64,000 bases of DNA from an uncultured Clostridium sp. (GTDB lineage: Bacteria; Bacillota_I; Bacilli_A; RF39; UBA660): contig CAJKHY010000004.1 in the NCBI GenBank assembly GCA_905199855.1, positions 4,204 through 68,203 on the forward strand. Direction: 5' to 3'. Below are positions 1 through 7,401 of the stretch, in pieces. The notes under the pieces were generated by a model that worked only from the letters and a program-made list of their open reading frames with translations, had not been told where the DNA came from and searched no databases. A program made the translations under genes and the position numbers. The stretch's first letter is position 1. Each line of letters begins with the position of its first letter.

Positions 1-965
1 CCTTTTGTTACATCTAGAGTATTACCTGCTAAATCTAAGGTAACATTACCTAAAACATAAAATTCAAGAAAATTTGTCAACTTAATATCATCGCTTAATT
101 TAATAACAGTGTCTTTGCTATTATTAATTTGATTAACAGCATCTCTTAATGTTGCTTCATTATTAGCCATTATTGTTTGAACTTCTTTTTTCTTAACTGT
201 AATTGGACCCCAATAAGCATCAATTGTAGCAAGTGTTGCTGTTCTATTTGCTATTTTAGTGCCTTCTCTATCATGATACTCTATAATAGAATCAGCATCA
301 ATTACATCATCAACAGTTAAAGTAGAACTATTTATCAAAAATGTTTTATCAGGTGCATTTTTGCTTTCTTTAGTAACATTTGAAAATTTTACGCTTTCAT
401 ATGCTCTAGTATCTACTATTTCATGAAATCCAGTAACTTTTAGATTTTTAAAAACTACATTATTAAAACTATAATCACCAGCGGTTTGCCAAAAACTGTC
501 AAAATCTTTTATATATTCAACATCTATACCATCCATTTCAAAATTAACAATAGACTCAGCTTTCTTAATTTCGTTATAAATTGGTGTGTAGCCAACATCA
601 GTTAAAAGATTAAGTTTTGCTCTTTCAGAACTATTTGAATTAATGAATTTTAAATCCAAAGTATTATAATAAATTAATTTTAACTTATATTGTTGTGGTA
701 TAGTTAATGTAAAGCCATTAAAATCCAAAGTTTTAGACATTTCAAGAGAGAAAGTTGTATCTAAATCTTCTCTTAATGTAATGTCACTAGTAAGTCTAAC
801 TATATCTGTTGTTTTATCATTCATTGCGGTTTCCAAAGAATCTTTATCCACAACATCTACAGTTTTTGTTTCTGCATTTACATTAGTTAATCCCACACCG
901 AAGATTGCTACTAATGTAAATAATATCGTAGTTAATTTTTTAACTACATTTTTAGATTTGCTCAT
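1..965 (-). CDS. Secreted surface protein, beta-helix/adhesin-like (partial)
   Basis: Open minus-strand frame that starts at ATG 965 and runs off the left edge, so the C-terminus is missing (about 321 residues visible). It begins with a signal peptide: MSKSKNVVKK, a hydrophobic stretch, and cleavage probable after VNAE. The mature part is rich in short strands with repeated phrases such as IVRLTSDITL and VIKLSDDIKL, and DFNGFTLTI and DLAGNTLDV. This pattern is typical of right-handed beta-helix surface proteins and bacterial adhesins. A strong AGGAGG lies just upstream of the start. No catalytic motif was recognised. It is probably an exported or wall-associated protein; the substrate is unknown. 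Confidence 0.75.
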   Translation of the reverse strand, partial: MSKSKNVVKKLTTILFTLVAIFGVGLTNVNAETKTVDVVDKDSLETAMNDKTTDIVRLTSDITLREDLDTTFSLEMSKTLDFNGFTLTIPQQYKLKLIYYNTLDLKFINSNSSERAKLNLLTDVGYTPIYNEIKKAESIVNFEMDGIDVEYIKDFDSFWQTAGDYSFNNVVFKNLKVTGFHEIVDTRAYESVKFSNVTKESKNAPDKTFLINSSTLTVDDVIDADSIIEYHDREGTKIANRTATLATIDAYWGPITVKKKEVQTIMANNEATLRDAVNQINNSKDTVIKLSDDIKLTNFLEFYVLGNVTLDLAGNTLDVTK

Positions 966-988
966 CAAATCTTCCTCCTTCCTATTAC

Positions 989-1016
989 ATTATATCATAT
1001 TATTTTTAATTGTAAA
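989..1016 (-). promoter_or_regulatory. Sigma-A promoter of the partial surface protein
   Basis: Reading minus: TTTACA, 16-bp spacer, TATAAT, about 25 bp before the start codon. IS30 copy 1 begins 37 bp upstream of the -35 box, so the promoter is intact. Confidence 0.6.
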
Positions 1017-1053
1017 ATATATTTTAAACAATTGGGATTAAAAATTATTCTCA

Positions 1054-1083
1054 GGTAAAGTGAAAAGTTAAATTCCACTTTCC
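1054..1083. repeat. Left terminal inverted repeat of IS30 copy 1
   Basis: 30 bp, an exact reverse complement of 2703-2732. The boundary was set by where the two IS copies stop matching each other. Confidence 0.95.
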
Positions 1084-1198
1084 CTATATTTGGCTGGAAT
1101 TTAGTCTTACAGTAAATTCCACTTGAAATCTTGCAAGACTTAATTCCTTTTTATATAATAGTTATCCAAGGGTGTTTCTTAATGAAAGGATGGTAAAA

Positions 1199-2467
1199 AT
1201 GAATAAGAAACAAACTTGTGATAACAAACACTTATCACTTGAGGAAAGAAAAATAATTCAAACAGGAATTGAAAACAGGTGTAATAAAGTTGATATTGCT
1301 AGAACATTAGGTAAAGATCCCACTACTATTGCTAAAGAGATTAGAAAGCATCGTGAATTTAAACCTAGAAACGTCAGATTATATCCTAATATTTGTATTC
1401 ATCGAAAGGAATGTGGGACTTGCTTTAAAAAATGTGAACTTTATGAAGAACCAATTTGTAAAATGAGAGATAGATCCCCTGGCGCTTGTAATAAATGTCC
1501 TAAAATTACTAACTGTCATTTGGATAAATATTTTTATTATGCTACTAAAGCTAATCAAGAATATTTAGATGAATTAGTTGATTCTAGAGTTGGTATTAAT
1601 TTAACTGTTTCAGAAAAGAAACAAATTGGACAAATTATGGCCCCTTTATTAAAGCAAGGTCAATCAGTTTATCAAATTTTATCTTCACATAACGAAATTT
1701 CTCAATGTGAAAAGACTATTTATAATTATATTGAAATGGGAGTTTTCAAAGAAGAAGGTATTGACGTTTTCTCTTTAAAGGAACAAGTATCTAGAAAGCA
1801 ATTTAAAAATAAATACAAAAAAAGAAAAAGCATTGCTAACTATGATGGTAGAAAATATGAAGACTATCTTAAATTTAAAGAACAAAATCAAAATGTTATA
1901 ACTATAGAAATGGACACCGTTTATAATGAGCAATCTGGTCCTTATATTCAAACTTTCTTATTTCAAAATACTATGTTTATGTTTGGAATATTGAAAAAAG
2001 ATAAAACTTCATTATCAATGGCTGAATCCTTAGAATATTTAGAGTCAACTTTAGGTCACGATTTATATAGAAAATATTTTTCTTTAATTCTTACTGATAG
2101 AGGTGTTGAATTCCAAAAACATAACTTATTCGAATTTAATATTGAAACCGGTGAGTTTAGAACAAATATTTTTTATTGTGATCCAATGCAGTCAAGTCAA
2201 AAAGCAAGAGTTGAAAACAACCACAACTATGTCAGAGATATAATTACTAATGAATTAAGTCTTAAAAATATTACACAAGAAGATTTAAATTTAGTATTCT
2301 CACATATTAATTCTACTCCAAGAGAATCATTAAATGGAAAGACTCCGTATGAAATAATGGAATTCCTATATGGAAAAGAACTATTGGATTTATTAGATAT
2401 AAAACAAATAAAAAGAGATGAGGTAGTATTAAAACCTTATCTCATAAAACATATTTATAAGAAATAA
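1199..2467 (+). CDS. IS30-family transposase, copy 1
   Basis: DDE transposase of 422 residues. The start at ATG 1199 is preferred over the upstream in-frame ATG at 1172 because AAAGGATGG precedes it at good spacing. Domains in order: an N-terminal helix-turn-helix (LSLEERKIIQTGIE, then DIARTLGKDPTTIAKEI); a Cys-rich segment with repeated CxxC-type pairs (CGTCFKKC, CNKC) that could bind metal; a second HTH-like region; and the RNase H-fold integrase core. Likely acidic triad: D239 in EMDTV, D300 in LTDRGVEF, E339 in ARVENNH. The protein is identical to that encoded at 22403-23671. It moves the IS by binding the 30-bp ends. Confidence 0.93.
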   Translation: MNKKQTCDNKHLSLEERKIIQTGIENRCNKVDIARTLGKDPTTIAKEIRKHREFKPRNVRLYPNICIHRKECGTCFKKCELYEEPICKMRDRSPGACNKCPKITNCHLDKYFYYATKANQEYLDELVDSRVGINLTVSEKKQIGQIMAPLLKQGQSVYQILSSHNEISQCEKTIYNYIEMGVFKEEGIDVFSLKEQVSRKQFKNKYKKRKSIANYDGRKYEDYLKFKEQNQNVITIEMDTVYNEQSGPYIQTFLFQNTMFMFGILKKDKTSLSMAESLEYLESTLGHDLYRKYFSLILTDRGVEFQKHNLFEFNIETGEFRTNIFYCDPMQSSQKARVENNHNYVRDIITNELSLKNITQEDLNLVFSHINSTPRESLNGKTPYEIMEFLYGKELLDLLDIKQIKRDEVVLKPYLIKHIYKK

Positions 2468-2654
2468 TCACCACAAAATTTCTTATATTTATGAATAGAA
2501 ACACCCTTAAATTGAACTTTAACTATCAAAACGGAATTTAGTCTTACAGAAAAATTTATTTGACCTAATTTCGTCTTTTCGTCGTGGTTAAATTTCCATT
2601 CATTTATGTATTTTACACTACTTTTTTATAAAAATCAACTACCTATATGACGAT

Positions 2655-2680
2655 AAAAAGCCCATAAAATGGACTTTTCT
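2655..2680 (+). terminator. Terminator-like hairpin inside the IS
   Basis: Imperfect stem AAAAGCCCAT / ATGGACTTTT with a short loop, followed by T/C-rich DNA. It lies about 190 bp after the transposase stop and may end the transposase transcript. Confidence 0.4.
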
Positions 2681-2702
2681 TCTACAAATTTAAATCGGCT
2701 TA

Positions 2703-2732
2703 GGAAAGTGGAATTTAACTTTTCACTTTACC
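2703..2732. repeat. Right terminal inverted repeat of IS30 copy 1
   Basis: 30 bp, perfect inverse of 1054-1083. The following 148 bp (2733-2880) hold no gene that I can see. Confidence 0.95.
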
Positions 2733-2880
2733 ATAGGTATTTTTTTATTGAATTGTTATAAATTTTTAATGTTTTATAGTTTGATATTGCAGAGTATCTA
2801 AAAGTCACTGAAAGAAAATATTTAAGTTATTAAATGAGAAATAGAAATGATTCCTTTCTTATATTGATAACATCGTGCAA

Positions 2881-2906
2881 AAGAAAAAAAGTGAATAATC
2901 ACTTTT
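2881..2906 (-). terminator. Terminator of the SipW/TasA-type gene
   Basis: Minus strand: AAAAGTGA, loop TTAT, TCACTTTT, then a T-rich tail, immediately after the stop codon at 2910. Confidence 0.8.
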
Positions 2907-2909
2907 AGT

Positions 2910-3674
2910 TTAGCTTTGTGTTGCTGATGCTGAAATATAGCCAGTTACTTTGGATCCTGAATACTCATCTTCGGCGTTAGCATCTAACCAAACGTAGATA
3001 TAATATCTTGTTGATGTTTCGGTTAAAGGTATTCCACTCATGAGAATTATTTCTCCGCCTGATACCGCGCCTTCTAATGTCCCTTCTGTGCCTACTAATT
3101 CAGTAGGAGTCCATGTTTCATTTGCTGCTTCGCAACTAGTTGGGGTGTCATATGTTGTGTTTGAGCATGATCCGCCAGTGTATACCGCAAAGTGAAATTT
3201 GTTAGGGTTAGCTGCTGTCCATGTTCCGCTTGCACTTTCACATGCTGTTTGTGTCTCGTGGGCAGTTATTGAACAAGTGCCACCCATGGTTAGTTCAGTT
3301 ATGTGTAATTTTAATGTTGCATTGCCAGATACACTAGTTGAGGTTCTACTGATATTTACCCATGTGCTTAGTCCTCCTGTTTTATCTTCGGTTGGGGATA
3401 GAGTTCCTTGTAAAGCTGCACCTGAACCTGTATCATTGTTATATTGAACATCAAAAATACCTGTTTTAGTTTCTACATCTGCATTTCTAATCCATGTGTA
3501 CCATGCGTATGTGGCTCCAACTATTAGGAGAATAAAGGCAACTACTCCTAAAATAGTTCCCCATATCTTTTTACTTTTTATATATTTTTGTTCATAACTA
3601 GTTGGCTTGTAGGTAACTGATTGTGTTTCGTTTCTAATAATCTTTTTTTCATTATTTTTATTCTTATTTTCCAT
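2910..3674 (-). CDS. SipW/TasA-type surface protein with Cys-pair repeats
   Basis: 254 residues from ATG 3674, which follows GAAGGTGG. An ATG-less extension upstream was rejected. A basic cytoplasmic head (about 40 residues) precedes one membrane segment ending VGATYAWYTW, the pattern of signal peptides processed by the SipW-type peptidase that exports TasA/CalY-like fibre proteins. The mature part holds two similar blocks (GGTCSITAHETQTACESASG and GGSCSNTTYDTPTSCEAANE), each with two Cys and a Trp. No SipW peptidase gene is in the window. A related but Cys-free protein lies at 10572-11132. Likely exported or fibre-forming; function is inferred from the signal only. Confidence 0.65.
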   Translation of the reverse strand: MENKNKNNEKKIIRNETQSVTYKPTSYEQKYIKSKKIWGTILGVVAFILLIVGATYAWYTWIRNADVETKTGIFDVQYNNDTGSGAALQGTLSPTEDKTGGLSTWVNISRTSTSVSGNATLKLHITELTMGGTCSITAHETQTACESASGTWTAANPNKFHFAVYTGGSCSNTTYDTPTSCEAANETWTPTELVGTEGTLEGAVSGGEIILMSGIPLTETSTRYYIYVWLDANAEDEYSGSKVTGYISASATQS

Positions 3675-3688
3675 GTTCCACCTTCTCT

Positions 3689-3727
3689 TATGATACAAGT
3701 ATATCATATATTTAAAGTTTTTTGCAA
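3689..3727 (-). promoter_or_regulatory. Promoter with operator-like palindrome
   Basis: Minus-strand promoter TTGCAA, 18-bp spacer, TATACT (-35 at 3722-3727, -10 at 3698-3703). An inverted repeat TATGATA-N6-TATCATA (3689-3708) overlaps the -10 box and start site, where a repressor could act. No candidate regulator is adjacent. Confidence 0.5.
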
Positions 3728-3754
3728 CTTTTTTAATTTTTTTTTGTTTTTTTA

Positions 3755-3783
3755 TTGACAAAAGTCAAACTTGCGGTTATTAT
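3755..3783 (+). promoter_or_regulatory. Strong promoter of a candidate small RNA
   Basis: Plus strand TTGACA (3755-3760), exactly 17 bp, TATTAT (3778-3783). No plus-strand coding gene follows; the next element is the structured segment 3790-3891. Confidence 0.65.
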
Positions 3784-3789
3784 ATATAT

Positions 3790-3891
3790 CACCAATTCAA
3801 ATTTTTAGGCGAATTGGTGCTAGTATCACACTAGCCAACCCCTTTTTATTCTTTTTGGGAGATCGGCCTCAGGGGGACGGTCTCTTTTTTT
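3790..3891 (+). ncRNA. Candidate small RNA of about 100 nt
   Basis: Bounded by a near-consensus promoter and an intrinsic terminator on the plus strand, between two minus-strand genes. Predicted hairpins: ACCAATTC/GAATTGGT (3791-3798 with 3811-3818) and GCTAGT/ACTAGC (3819-3824 with 3830-3835), then a C-rich single-stranded stretch (CCAACCCC, 3836-3843 area) and the terminator stem. The CCCCT could pair with AGGGG in the terminator loop or with Shine-Dalgarno sequences of target mRNAs. It has no match that I recognise to 6S, SRP, tmRNA, RNase P or known riboswitches. Confidence 0.55.
3859..3891 (+). terminator. Intrinsic terminator of the small RNA
   Basis: Stem GAGATCGGCC / GGACGGTCTC (one mismatch, one wobble), six-base loop, then seven or eight T. 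Strong on the plus strand. Confidence 0.75.
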
Positions 3892-3923
3892 ATAATAAAT
3901 TGATTTAAAAAAAGAAAGAAATA

Positions 3924-5744
3924 CTATTTGTTTCTACTATCGTATTTCTTTCTTGTTTCTGTATTTAATATTTTTTTTCTTAACCTTAAATGATTAGGAG
4001 TTATTTCCACTAGTTCATCTCTGTTGATATAGTCTAAGCAACCTTCTAATGTTAATTTTCTTGGTCTTTTTAGGACTACTGTGTGATCTGAACCTGCTGC
4101 ACGCATATTGGTTAATTGTTTCCCCTTAACTACATTTACCGCTAAATCGTTTTCTCGGTTACATTCTCCTACTATCATTCCTTCATATATTTCTTCACCT
4201 GGTTCTATGAACATAATACCTCTGTCCTCTAATAGTCCAATGGCATATGATGTTGATTTACCATTTTCCATAGAGACCAAGACACCTAGTTTTCTTTCGC
4301 CAATGTTAACATTTTCTTGTTTTTCATAACATTTGAAAGTGTGATTTAAGATGCCATATCCTTTTGTCATTGTCATAAATTCTGTTGTGAAACCTATTAA
4401 ACCACGTGATGGAATGGTATAGTTTAATCTTACCATGTCAACAAAGTTAGTCATGTTTTCCATTTTGGCTCCACGAAGTCCTAAGGCTTCAATAACATTT
4501 CCAACGCTTTCTTCTTTCACTTCTATTTGGACATCTTCATATGGTTCACAGATAACACCATTTATTTCTTTCAAGATAACTTCAGGTTTTGATACTTGTA
4601 ATTCAAATCCTTCACGGCGCATATTCTCAATTAATATTGATAAGTGTAATTCGCCACGACCTGAAACAAGCCACGAATCATTTGATGATTGTTCTACTTT
4701 TAAGCTGACATCTTTTTGGGTTTCTTTGAACAGTCGTTCTTCTATTTTTCTTGCCGTTAATAACTTACCATCACGGCCAACGAATGGACTATCATTAACC
4801 ATGAAGGTCATTTGTAAGGTTGGCTCATCAATCCTTAATATTGGTAGGGCTTTTTCATGTCCAATGTTACATACTGTTTCTCCTACTGAAATATCTTCTA
4901 AACCAGCTATGGCAATAATCTCACCGGCGTGGGCTTCTTTTACTTCTATTCTTTTTAATCCTAGGTACCCAAATAGTTTTTGTATTCTAAACTGTTTTAT
5001 GCTACCATCTAATCTCACACAACTTACCATTTCATTTTCATGTATAGTGCCTGATTGGATGCGTCCAATACCAATTCTTCCTACGTAATCATTATAATCT
5101 AATAATGCTGGTTGAAATTGTAAATAACCATTTATATCTACTTTAGGTGCTGGAATTTCATTTATAATTAGTTTAAAGATATCATCATAGTTTTCTGTTT
5201 GGGTTGATAAATCAGAATCTAAACTGGCCGTGCCATTTAAAGCTGAAACATAGCAAGTTTTGAAATCCAATTGCGAATCGTCGGCACCAAGTTCAATAAA
5301 TAAGTCAATGACCTCGTCAATTACTTGATTAATACGTGCTGTTGGCTTATCCACTTTATTTATTACAACGATTGGTTTTACTTTGGCTTCGAGGGCCTTC
5401 TTTAAAACGAATCTTGTTTGTGGCATAGTGCCTTCATAAGCATCGACGAGTAGCATAACACCATCTACCATGTTCATAATTCTTTCCACTTCGCCACCGA
5501 AATCGGCATGGCCTGGTGTGTCTAGAATATTTATACGGTATCCATCATAGTTGATGGCTGTAGTTTTAGATAGTATGGTGATTCCTCGTTCTCTTTCAAT
5601 GTCGTTAGAATCCATGACTCTTTCGTTTATTTGCTCATTTTCTCTAAATGTGCCTGATTTTTGTAATAATCTATCTACAAACGTTGTTTTGCCATGATCT
5701 ACGTGAGCTATAATAGCAATGTTTCTTATTTTATCTGTATTCAT
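3924..5744 (-). CDS. typA: Translational GTPase TypA/BipA
   Basis: 606 residues, the usual TypA length. The start at ATG 5744 follows AAAGGGAAGTGG and matches the family N-terminus (MNTDKIRNIAIIAHVDHG). GTPase motifs: G1 AHVDHGKTT near residue 13, G2/switch ERERGITI, G3 DTPGHADFGGEV, G4 NKVDK. EF-Tu-like domain 2, two alpha-beta domains and the TypA-specific C-terminal domain follow (ISRGLIGF-type segment seen as PSRGLIGFTTEF). It is a ribosome-binding GTPase linked to stress and 50S assembly. It has its own promoter and is monocistronic. Confidence 0.97.
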   Translation of the reverse strand: MNTDKIRNIAIIAHVDHGKTTFVDRLLQKSGTFRENEQINERVMDSNDIERERGITILSKTTAINYDGYRINILDTPGHADFGGEVERIMNMVDGVMLLVDAYEGTMPQTRFVLKKALEAKVKPIVVINKVDKPTARINQVIDEVIDLFIELGADDSQLDFKTCYVSALNGTASLDSDLSTQTENYDDIFKLIINEIPAPKVDINGYLQFQPALLDYNDYVGRIGIGRIQSGTIHENEMVSCVRLDGSIKQFRIQKLFGYLGLKRIEVKEAHAGEIIAIAGLEDISVGETVCNIGHEKALPILRIDEPTLQMTFMVNDSPFVGRDGKLLTARKIEERLFKETQKDVSLKVEQSSNDSWLVSGRGELHLSILIENMRREGFELQVSKPEVILKEINGVICEPYEDVQIEVKEESVGNVIEALGLRGAKMENMTNFVDMVRLNYTIPSRGLIGFTTEFMTMTKGYGILNHTFKCYEKQENVNIGERKLGVLVSMENGKSTSYAIGLLEDRGIMFIEPGEEIYEGMIVGECNRENDLAVNVVKGKQLTNMRAAGSDHTVVLKRPRKLTLEGCLDYINRDELVEITPNHLRLRKKILNTETRKKYDSRNK

Positions 5745-5774
5745 AATCCACTTCCCTTTTTTAAATACCGAAGT

Positions 5775-5803
5775 ATTATAGCACATATATTTGTACTTGG
5801 CAA
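5775..5803 (-). promoter_or_regulatory. Sigma-A promoter of typA
   Basis: Minus strand TTGCCA (5798-5803), 17 bp, TATAAT (5775-5780), 30 bp before the start codon. Confidence 0.8.
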
Positions 5804-5977
5804 GTTTTTTTTATAAAATGATTTTTAAGAATTATGCTGTTATCTTAACACTTGTGACATTTGATATTTTGAACTTTTCTAATAATAAAGATTAAAAGTA
5901 TTCTTTATTTTAGACATAAACTCCGACAGTAGCTGCCGTACTCATTTTTTGTTGCTATAAAATCAATGGTTTGTTTA

Positions 5978-6016
5978 TTATGGTGGATATGATTTTATTA
6001 TTTGTGATATGTGCAT
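5978..6016 (-). CDS. 12-codon ORF with strong signals (leader peptide or small toxin?)
   Basis: ATG 6016 lies seven bases after a perfect AGGAGG (6024-6029) and about 20 bp after a near-consensus promoter. The frame encodes MHISQIIKSYPP and ends in two tandem TAA codons. Downstream on the same strand are a short stem CGGCAG/CTGTCG (about 5930-5946) and an 8-bp hairpin AATAAAGA/TCTTTATT (5884-5909), with no further gene before the typA promoter. It could be a leader peptide, a small-RNA start or the remnant of a small membrane toxin; the peptide itself is not recognised. Confidence 0.35.
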   Translation of the reverse strand: MHISQIIKSYPP

Positions 6017-6023
6017 AAGTACA

Positions 6024-6069
6024 CCTCCTTTTGTGTTTTCAATATACTATGAGCGGGTATTTTTGTCAA
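6024..6069 (-). promoter_or_regulatory. Near-consensus promoter and SD of the 12-codon ORF
   Basis: Minus strand TTGACA (6064-6069), 17 bp, TATATT (6041-6046), then AGGAGG at 6024-6029. Among the strongest signals in the window, for no obvious gene. Confidence 0.75.
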
Positions 6070-6080
6070 TGTTGCTATTT

Positions 6081-6160
6081 TTTAAAAACTGTATGGGTGT
6101 TTTTGAAATTCTGTATGAAATTTGCTCGGTTTTTAAAAAACTGCATGGGCGTTTTTGAAA
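6081..6160. repeat. Two imperfect 28-bp direct repeats
   Basis: 6081-6108 and 6132-6160 share the pattern TTTAAAAA(A)CTG(T/C)ATGGG(T/C)GTTTTTGAAA. They lie just upstream of the 6041-6069 promoter and may be regulator sites or a decayed duplication. The rest of 6161-6265 holds no gene I can support. Confidence 0.6.
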
Positions 6161-6265
6161 AATGGGAAGGTGAAATTTTTTTGTGAAAACGTAAAATTTT
6201 TGAAGAATGTGTCAAGTGAATTAGAACGGCGTAGCAAAGGCAGATAGATGGGTGATAATTTTTGT

Positions 6266-6289
6266 AAAAAAAAGACCGATACTTTCGGT
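6266..6289 (-). terminator. Terminator of the PAP2-VanZ operon
   Basis: Minus strand ACCGA, loop AAGTA, TCGGT, then C and eight T, 18 bp after the VanZ/RDD stop. Confidence 0.85.
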
Positions 6290-6306
6290 TATTTGGTATC
6301 AGTTTC

Positions 6307-7401
6307 TTATTCTGTTTTTATGGTGCTTTGAAATTCTACTTTGGTTAGTTTGTCATAGAATACTTTTTGGTTGAATAGGATTTTGAATGTTGTTACAATG
6401 TATGTGATGAAGAGGATAATAAATATGACTAGGTAAAGGACGAGGCTTATTTGAGTATTTAAATTTAGTGTCTTATTTAGTTTTATGCTTCCTTCAATTA
6501 TTAGAATGGGTACTTTTACATAGTATAAATAAATAATGATGGTTCTTATAAGTGATGATAGAAATGGGTACTTTGGAAATGTGTGTTTGATATTTAGAAA
6601 TTTGCCCCCTAGAGTTTGGTTGTTCCAAATGTAAGGTAATACTACGTAATAGATTGGAATGGTTATATATTTAATCCATGAATAGTTGATGATAAAGATA
6701 GTGATGGTATGAAATGTTAGGTAAATGGTGAGGTCTAGGAAGAATAAGGTGATTCTTCTTAAGCCTGATACTTTTTGTCCAACGAGGAGAGATTTTTTGT
6801 CTATTTCATCTCTTGATGGTAGGATTTTTTCTACTAAAAGGGCTAGATAGTAACCGATGATTCCTCCTAGGGTGTTCATGATAAGGTCGTCAACATCAAA
6901 TAAACGATAGGCTCTTGGGTAGATGAAATATAATCCTGTAACTTGCGTTATTTCAAAAAATAATGATAAGAGGAATGAGAAGGTTGCTACTTTTTTGAAG
7001 CTATATTTGTAATAATATTTTAGGTAAATGCCAAAGGGGATGGTCATTAGTATATTAAATATTACGGTATAGAAACTTGGATGTAATATGGCTTTTAGGT
7101 GGGTGTTTGGTTTGTTTATGATAAATGGCGATTCTTTTATGAGGTTGTTGATGAAGTTGAATGGGATGAGGTTTGGTTTTAATGGTTTCATATTTAGTAA
7201 TTGTTCTTTGGTTGGAAGTGGGAGAATGACTAGGAAGTAAATGGTTATTAGGTATAGAATAAATGAATATATGATTAGGGTTCTTAATTTGTTTATAGAT
7301 CCGTATTTGTGGTATTGTTTTAGGATGAATGGGATGGTGAATAAAAATGAGATGAGAGGAAAAATTAAGATTGCTGTTTTTATAGCTTCAGTGTATGTCA
7401 T
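6307..7401 (-). CDS. VanZ-family membrane protein with RDD domain
   Basis: 364 residues. ATG 7401 follows AAAGGAGG, and its ATGA overlaps the stop of the PAP2 gene by four bases, so the pair is translationally coupled. The N-terminal half has four or five membrane segments with VanZ features: VILPLPTK, LIPFNFINN, and the conserved acidic/Asn segment RLFDVDDLIMNTLGGIIGY. The C-terminal half (from about residue 205) matches an RDD domain: GLRRITLFFLDL, then NQTLGGKFLNIK. VanZ proteins are linked to glycopeptide and lipoglycopeptide tolerance; the exact role here is unknown. A basic C-terminus faces the cytosol. Confidence 0.85.
   Translation of the reverse strand: MTYTEAIKTAILIFPLISFLFTIPFILKQYHKYGSINKLRTLIIYSFILYLITIYFLVILPLPTKEQLLNMKPLKPNLIPFNFINNLIKESPFIINKPNTHLKAILHPSFYTVIFNILMTIPFGIYLKYYYKYSFKKVATFSFLLSLFFEITQVTGLYFIYPRAYRLFDVDDLIMNTLGGIIGYYLALLVEKILPSRDEIDKKSLLVGQKVSGLRRITLFFLDLTIYLTFHTITIFIINYSWIKYITIPIYYVVLPYIWNNQTLGGKFLNIKHTFPKYPFLSSLIRTIIIYLYYVKVPILIIEGSIKLNKTLNLNTQISLVLYLVIFIILFITYIVTTFKILFNQKVFYDKLTKVEFQSTIKTE

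Larger units (their letters stand above)
1054..2732 (+). mobile_element. IS30-family insertion sequence, copy 1 (1,679 bp)
   Basis: Complete element with perfect 30-bp terminal inverted repeats (1054-1083 and 2703-2732, outer bases GGTAAAGTG...). It carries one transposase gene. A second copy with the same length and ends lies at 22258-23936. Comparison of flanks (left ...TTCTCA, right ATAGGT...) shows no clear target duplication. Internal features are a 17-bp direct repeat (1096-1112 and 2533-2549) and a 12-bp inverted repeat (1168-1179 and 2497-2508) on either side of the gene. The open frame is intact, so the element could be active. Confidence 0.95.

Noticed and set aside
3790..3891. Riboswitch for a downstream gene
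   Set aside because: The RNA runs on the plus strand into its own terminator and the next genes lie on the minus strand, so there is no gene for it to control in cis.
4435..5088. 217-codon plus-strand open frame inside typA
   Set aside because: Antisense to a highly conserved GTPase gene, no ribosome binding site, Ser/Phe/Pro-rich composition typical of the reverse frame of an AT-rich gene.
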